Assembly (NCBI GenBank): GCA_028697875.1 | Contig: JAQVEQ010000056.1 | Span: forward strand, 1 to 14,832 | Length of the DNA: 14,832 nucleotides | Source: Novosphingobium sp. | GTDB taxonomy: Bacteria; Pseudomonadota; Alphaproteobacteria; Sphingomonadales; Sphingomonadaceae | Direction of reading: 5' to 3' | In this document: piece after piece, positions 11,560-14,832 of the stretch | How positions within the stretch are numbered: position 1 is the stretch's first letter | Layout of the letters: each line of letters begins with the position of its first letter | Position numbers and translations under genes: made by a program | The notes under the pieces: generated by a model | Told to the model about the DNA's origin: nothing | What the model saw: only the letters and a program-made list of their open reading frames with translations | The model's database searches: none

Positions 11560-13935
11560 TCAATCCTCGCCGCCTTTCGGTTCGTCCGCGCCTTCGCCGG
11601 CCTGTGCCTCGGGCTTCTTCCTGGCCGGGGCCTTGCGCTTCTTCGGCTTGCTTTCCTTGGGCGGGGCGGGAGTCAGCTCGAAGGCGAGCTTGTCTTCCTT
11701 GACGCTGACATGGACTTCGCCGCCGTGGGCAAGCTTGCCGAACAGCAGTTCCTCGGCCAGCGGTTGCTTGACCTTCTCCTGGATCAGGCGGCCCATCGGA
11801 CGCGCGCCATAGAGCTTGTCGTAGCCACGCCTGGACAGCCATTCGCGCGCATCGGTGTCGAACTGAATGTGGACGTTCTGTTCGGCCAGCTGCAGTTCGA
11901 GCTGGAGGATGAACTTGTCCACCACGCGGCTGACCGTTTCGGTGCCGAGGTAGGCGAACGGCACGATCGCATCCAGGCGGTTGCGGAATTCGGGCGTGAA
12001 CATGCGCTTCACTGCCTCGTCGCCCGCGTCTTCCTTCGACACGTCGCCGAAACCGATGCCCTGCTTGGCCATGTCGGACGCGCCCGCGTTGGTCGTCATG
12101 ATGAGGACCACGTTGCGGAAGTCGACCGTCTTGCCGTGGTGGTCGGTCAGGCGGCCGTTATCCATCACTTGCAGCAGGATGTTGAACAGGTCGGGGTGGG
12201 CCTTCTCGATTTCGTCGAGTAGCAGCACGCAATGCGGATGCTGGTCGATCGCATCGGTCAGCAGGCCGCCCTGGTCGTAGCCGACATAGCCCGGAGGCGC
12301 GCCGATCAGGCGGCTGACCGAGTGGCGTTCCATGTATTCGGACATGTCGAAGCGCTTGAGCTCGATGCCCATGATCGAAGCGAGCTGGCGGGCGACTTCG
12401 GTCTTGCCGACGCCGGTCGGGCCGCTGAACAGGAACGAGCCGATCGGCTTGTCCGGATCGCGCAGGCCGGCGCGGCTCAGCTTCATCGCGCTCGACAGCA
12501 CTTCGATGGCCTTGTCCTGGCCGAAGACGACGCGCTTCAGGTCGCGTTCGAGATGTTCGAGCGCCTTTTTGTCGTCGGTCGAAACGCTTTTCGGCGGGAT
12601 GCGCGCCATGGTTGCGATCACCGCTTCGATCTCGCGCGCGGTGATTGTCTTCTTGCGGCGGCTGGGCGGGACCAGCATCTGCATCGCGCCGACTTCGTCG
12701 ATCACGTCGATCGCCTTGTCCGGCAGCTTGCGGTCGTTGATGTAGCGGGCCGACAGCTCGACCGCGGTCTTGATCGCATCGGGCGTGTAGCGCACGCCGT
12801 GATGTTCCTCGAAGGCGCTGCGCAGGCCCTTGAGGATCTTGACCGTATCCTCGATCGTCGGTTCGTTGACGTCGATCTTCTGGAACCGGCGCAGCAGGGC
12901 GCGGTCCTTTTCGAAGTGGTTGCGGAATTCCTTGTAAGTGGTCGAACCGATGCAGCGGATCGCGCCGCTGGACAGCGCGGGCTTGAGCAGGTTGGACGCG
13001 TCCATCGCCCCGCCGCTGGTCGCCCCGGCGCCGATCACGGTGTGGATCTCGTCGATGAACAGGATCGCCTCGGGCATCTTTTCCAGTTCGGAGACAACCT
13101 GCTTCAGCCGTTCCTCGAAATCGCCGCGATAGCGCGTGCCGGCAAGCAGCGAGCCCATGTCGAGCGAATAGATCACCGCGTCCCTCAGCACGTCGGGCAC
13201 TTCGCCTTCGACGATCTTGCGCGCGAGGCCTTCGGCGATGGCCGTCTTGCCCACGCCGGGATCGCCGACATAGAGCGGGTTGTTCTTCGACCGGCGGCAG
13301 AGGATCTGGATCGTGCGGTCCACTTCCGGCCCGCGCCCGATCAGCGGGTCGACCTTGCCCGACAACGCCTTTTCGTTGAGGTTGACGCAGAACTGGTCGA
13401 GCGCGGAATCCTTGCCCGACGGCTTGGTTTCCGCCTTTTCCTCGGCCTGGGCCGGTTCGTCCGCACCGTTCGGGCTGCGGCTTTCGATCTGGCGGCCGCC
13501 CTTGCCGATCCCGTGGCTGATGTAGCTTACCGCATCGAGCCGGCTCATGTCCTGCTGCTGGAGGAAATAGACGGCATAGCTGTCGCGTTCGGAAAACAGC
13601 GCGACCAGCACGTTGGCGCCGGTCACCGTGTCCTTGCCCGAAGACTGGACGTGGAGGATGGCGCGCTGGATCACCCGCTGGAAGCCGGCGGTCGGCTGCG
13701 GGTCGGCGCCGTCGCCGGTCTTGAGCGACTGGTATTCCTGATCGAGATACTGTTTCACCACGTCGCCGAGATCACCGAGGTCGACGCCGCAGGCGGTCAT
13801 CACTTCGGCGGCGTCGGGATCGTCGATCAGGGCAAGCAGGAGATGCTCCAGCGTCGCGTATTCGTGGCTCCGGTCCGCGGCATTGGCGAGCGCGTTGTGG
13901 AGCGTCTTTTCGAGGTTTGCAGCGAAACTGGGCAT
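11560..13935 (-). CDS. clpA: ATP-dependent Clp protease ATP-binding subunit ClpA
   Basis: 791 residues, cytosolic AAA+ unfoldase feeding ClpP. Seen: N domain (1 to about 145) with two Clp repeats, opening MPSFAANLEKTLHNALANA and containing ATLEHLLLALI. A charged linker (about 150-175) follows. D1 has Walker A GDPGVGKT at 224-231 and Walker B ILFIDEIHT. D2 has Walker A GPTGVGKT at 505-512 and VLLLDEIEKAH. The ClpP-binding loop is GIGFG at 626-630 (the IGF/IGL tripeptide). The long ClpB middle coiled-coil is absent, which separates it from ClpB. The C-terminus carries about 35 extra residues rich in Lys, Pro, Ala and Glu (PKKRKAPARKKPEAQAGEG), likely disordered. The adaptor gene clpS is often just upstream of clpA in other bacteria; here the upstream gene is DUF1192 instead. 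The ATG is preceded by GGGA at a long spacing. Confidence 0.97.
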   Translation of the reverse strand: MPSFAANLEKTLHNALANAADRSHEYATLEHLLLALIDDPDAAEVMTACGVDLGDLGDVVKQYLDQEYQSLKTGDGADPQPTAGFQRVIQRAILHVQSSGKDTVTGANVLVALFSERDSYAVYFLQQQDMSRLDAVSYISHGIGKGGRQIESRSPNGADEPAQAEEKAETKPSGKDSALDQFCVNLNEKALSGKVDPLIGRGPEVDRTIQILCRRSKNNPLYVGDPGVGKTAIAEGLARKIVEGEVPDVLRDAVIYSLDMGSLLAGTRYRGDFEERLKQVVSELEKMPEAILFIDEIHTVIGAGATSGGAMDASNLLKPALSSGAIRCIGSTTYKEFRNHFEKDRALLRRFQKIDVNEPTIEDTVKILKGLRSAFEEHHGVRYTPDAIKTAVELSARYINDRKLPDKAIDVIDEVGAMQMLVPPSRRKKTITAREIEAVIATMARIPPKSVSTDDKKALEHLERDLKRVVFGQDKAIEVLSSAMKLSRAGLRDPDKPIGSFLFSGPTGVGKTEVARQLASIMGIELKRFDMSEYMERHSVSRLIGAPPGYVGYDQGGLLTDAIDQHPHCVLLLDEIEKAHPDLFNILLQVMDNGRLTDHHGKTVDFRNVVLIMTTNAGASDMAKQGIGFGDVSKEDAGDEAVKRMFTPEFRNRLDAIVPFAYLGTETVSRVVDKFILQLELQLAEQNVHIQFDTDAREWLSRRGYDKLYGARPMGRLIQEKVKQPLAEELLFGKLAHGGEVHVSVKEDKLAFELTPAPPKESKPKKRKAPARKKPEAQAGEGADEPKGGED

Positions 13936-13964
13936 AGAGTCAGGTTCCCTTGGGGGTGGAATTA

Positions 13965-13988
13965 TCCGGCGGCGGAATCACCGCCGGA
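13965..13988 (-). other. Inverted repeat in the clpA leader region
   Basis: TCCGGCGG and CCGCCGGA (perfect 8-bp arms, 8-base loop) 30 bp upstream of the clpA start. If transcribed, it would form a hairpin in the 5' untranslated region. A competing 5-bp pairing with a smaller loop is also possible. It could be the end of a DUF1192 transcript or a control element; there is no T-run. Confidence 0.35.
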
Positions 13989-14049
13989 CGGGCGAAGCAA
14001 GGTGGCCGTAGCGGCCAATGCCGGTTGGACCGGTACCGATATGGGGAGC

Positions 14050-14075
14050 CGCCGCCGAAAAGGGAGGGGGCGGCG
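14050..14075 (-). terminator. Weak hairpin just after the DUF1192 gene
   Basis: CGCCGCC and GGCGGCG (7 bp, 12-base loop) begin 4 bp after the DUF1192 stop on the minus strand. No U-tract follows, so read-through into clpA is possible. Confidence 0.3.
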
Positions 14076-14079
14076 AATG

Positions 14080-14286
14080 TCACGTCTCGGCCCTTGGCTT
14101 GAACAGGGCGTCGGCGGCCAGCCTGTGCGCCGAGGCGCGGTCCCGGTGGGCCTTGACGCGGACGATCTCGGCCTCGAGCAGGCCGACACGTTCGTCCAGC
14201 TCATCCTGCGAATAGCTGTCCAGACTCTCCAGCGAGAGCTGGCTGGCGGCATCTCCGCGCCGCCTGGGGAGATCGTCGTCGTCCAT
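14080..14286 (-). CDS. DUF1192 family small protein
   Basis: 68 residues. Seen: an acidic start (MDDDDLPRRR), then LESLDSYSQDELDERVGLLEAEIVRV followed by a basic helix and a final ADALFKP. The pattern D-DLP near the start, L..LS..EL..RI..L.AEI in the middle and A...FK at the end is that of DUF1192, short alphaproteobacterial proteins with a coiled-coil-prone helix of unknown function. The middle helix shows heptad-like Leu spacing (about residues 30-45), suggesting self-association. AAAGGA lies 13 bases before the ATG, longer than usual, so the start is somewhat uncertain, but the acidic N-terminus fits the family. Divergent from the quinone oxidoreductase and 144 bp upstream of clpA on the same strand, so co-transcription with clpA is possible. 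Confidence 0.82.
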   Translation of the reverse strand: MDDDDLPRRRGDAASQLSLESLDSYSQDELDERVGLLEAEIVRVKAHRDRASAHRLAADALFKPRAET

Positions 14287-14405
14287 TGCAATGCAGCATT
14301 TCCTTTCCGGCGCTTGCTGTCAATGGGTATGGCGTCTACCCAGCACTGCCGTGGCCGCGCTGCCACAGGTGAATCGATGTTCTCTGGTGGTGCTTTGGGG
14401 GCTTT

Positions 14406-14832
14406 GTGACCGGAACCATACCGCAAACCATGGTGGCCATCGGCTTCGAGCAACCGGGCGGGCCCGAAGTGCTGCGCCCCGAAAACCTGCCGGTCCCGGT
14501 GCCCGGGACGGATGAAGTGCTGGTCAAGGTCGCGTTCGCCGGGGTCAACCGCCCCGATGTCGTCCAGCGCCAGGGCAAATATCCCCCGCCGCCGGGCGCC
14601 TCGCCGATTCCGGGGCTCGAGATTTCGGGCACGGTGGTGGCCGCGGGCGCGGATGTCCTGCCCGAAGTGCTGGGGCAGGAAGTCTGCGCGCTGGTTTCGG
14701 GCGGCGGCTATGCCGAATATTGCCTGGCCAAGTCAGGCCACTGCCTGCCGCTGCCTTATGGCCTGCCGCTGGACCAGGCCGCGGCCCTGCCGGAAACCCT
14801 GTTCACCGTGTGGCACAACGTGTTCGAGCGCG
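14406..14832 (+). CDS. NAD(P)H:quinone oxidoreductase, zeta-crystallin/PIG3-like, N-terminal part
   Basis: The open frame continues past the right edge; 142 residues are visible from GTG 14406. Seen: an N-terminal GroES-like domain of the medium-chain dehydrogenase/reductase superfamily, with PGGPEVLRPENLPVPVPG, DEVLVKVAFAGVNRPDV and GKYPPPPGASPIPGLEISGTVV. Then CALVSGGGYAEYCLA and LPETLFTVWHNVFE. NRPD..QR.G.YP.P.GAS and LPET.FTVW.N.F are typical of the TP53I3/PIG3 quinone oxidoreductases, which reduce quinones with NADPH and lack the catalytic zinc. The nucleotide-binding Rossmann domain lies outside the window. Start: GTG 14406 gives a usual family N-terminus; ATG 14430 is in frame eight codons later. 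The ribosome site is weak at either. Divergent from the DUF1192 gene. Confidence 0.9.
   Translation, partial: MTGTIPQTMVAIGFEQPGGPEVLRPENLPVPVPGTDEVLVKVAFAGVNRPDVVQRQGKYPPPPGASPIPGLEISGTVVAAGADVLPEVLGQEVCALVSGGGYAEYCLAKSGHCLPLPYGLPLDQAAALPETLFTVWHNVFER

Noticed and set aside
14318..14323. Minus-strand TTGACA as a -35 box for the DUF1192 gene.
   Set aside because: The hexamer 17 bases downstream is a poor -10 (AATGCT) and would leave almost no leader before the ATG; kept out of the feature list.
12232..14409. 725-residue plus-strand open frame opposite clpA.
   Set aside because: Antisense shadow of clpA; the composition mirrors codon bias rather than a real protein.

Overview
The window is GC-rich DNA from an alphaproteobacterium, most likely a sphingomonad (Sphingomonadaceae or Erythrobacteraceae). 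The basis is gene content, high GC and wobble-GC codon use. The main markers are a CarD regulator, a 7Fe ferredoxin, a Suv3-like helicase, a DUF1192 protein beside clpA, and a HemB with Asp in place of the zinc cysteines. No 16S or species marker is present, so the genus is left open. I see no phage, IS element, CRISPR array, toxin-antitoxin pair or tRNA, and no sign of recent transfer. This reads as a chromosomal housekeeping region.

Layout. (1) 1-495 is the 3' end of a PQQ-type sugar/sorbosone dehydrogenase, facing a DUF815 AAA-type ATPase (521-1345, minus). (2) The threonylcarbamoyl-AMP synthase gene (Sua5/TsaC type, 1461-2405) runs divergently from the ATPase and ends inside a 7-bp tandem repeat. 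A short exported protein of unknown function follows (2608-3093). A perfect 14-bp-stem hairpin with flanking A and T runs (3119-3148) separates it from the convergent carD. (3) A minus-strand group reads helicase (Suv3-like), then S4-domain RNA-binding protein, then ferredoxin FdxA (ATGA overlap with the S4 gene), then, after 284 bp, carD. (4) A plus-strand run from 7400 carries an M23 murein endopeptidase, hemB, a gamma-carbonic-anhydrase-family protein and a DUF167 protein. The last three are packed with 1-bp spacing and a 14-bp overlap. (5) On the minus strand lie a group II truncated hemoglobin, clpA and a DUF1192 gene. The start of a zeta-crystallin-like NAD(P)H:quinone oxidoreductase runs off the right edge on the plus strand.

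Themes. The helicase, S4 protein, ferredoxin and CarD group joins RNA handling, electron transfer and control of transcription initiation. The hemB unit supplies tetrapyrrole precursor, and the globin that converges on it is a haem user. ClpA is the protein-unfolding partner of ClpP, but no clpS lies next to it.

I did not find a convincing undescribed multi-gene system. The items most worth a second look are small: a perfect inverted repeat carrying two GANTC sites between fdxA and carD, the stop-codon-rich heptamer repeat after the Sua5 gene, palindromes upstream of the globin, tandem hairpins after clpA, and two conserved-looking but uncharacterised proteins (the DUF815 ATPase and the exported 161-aa protein).
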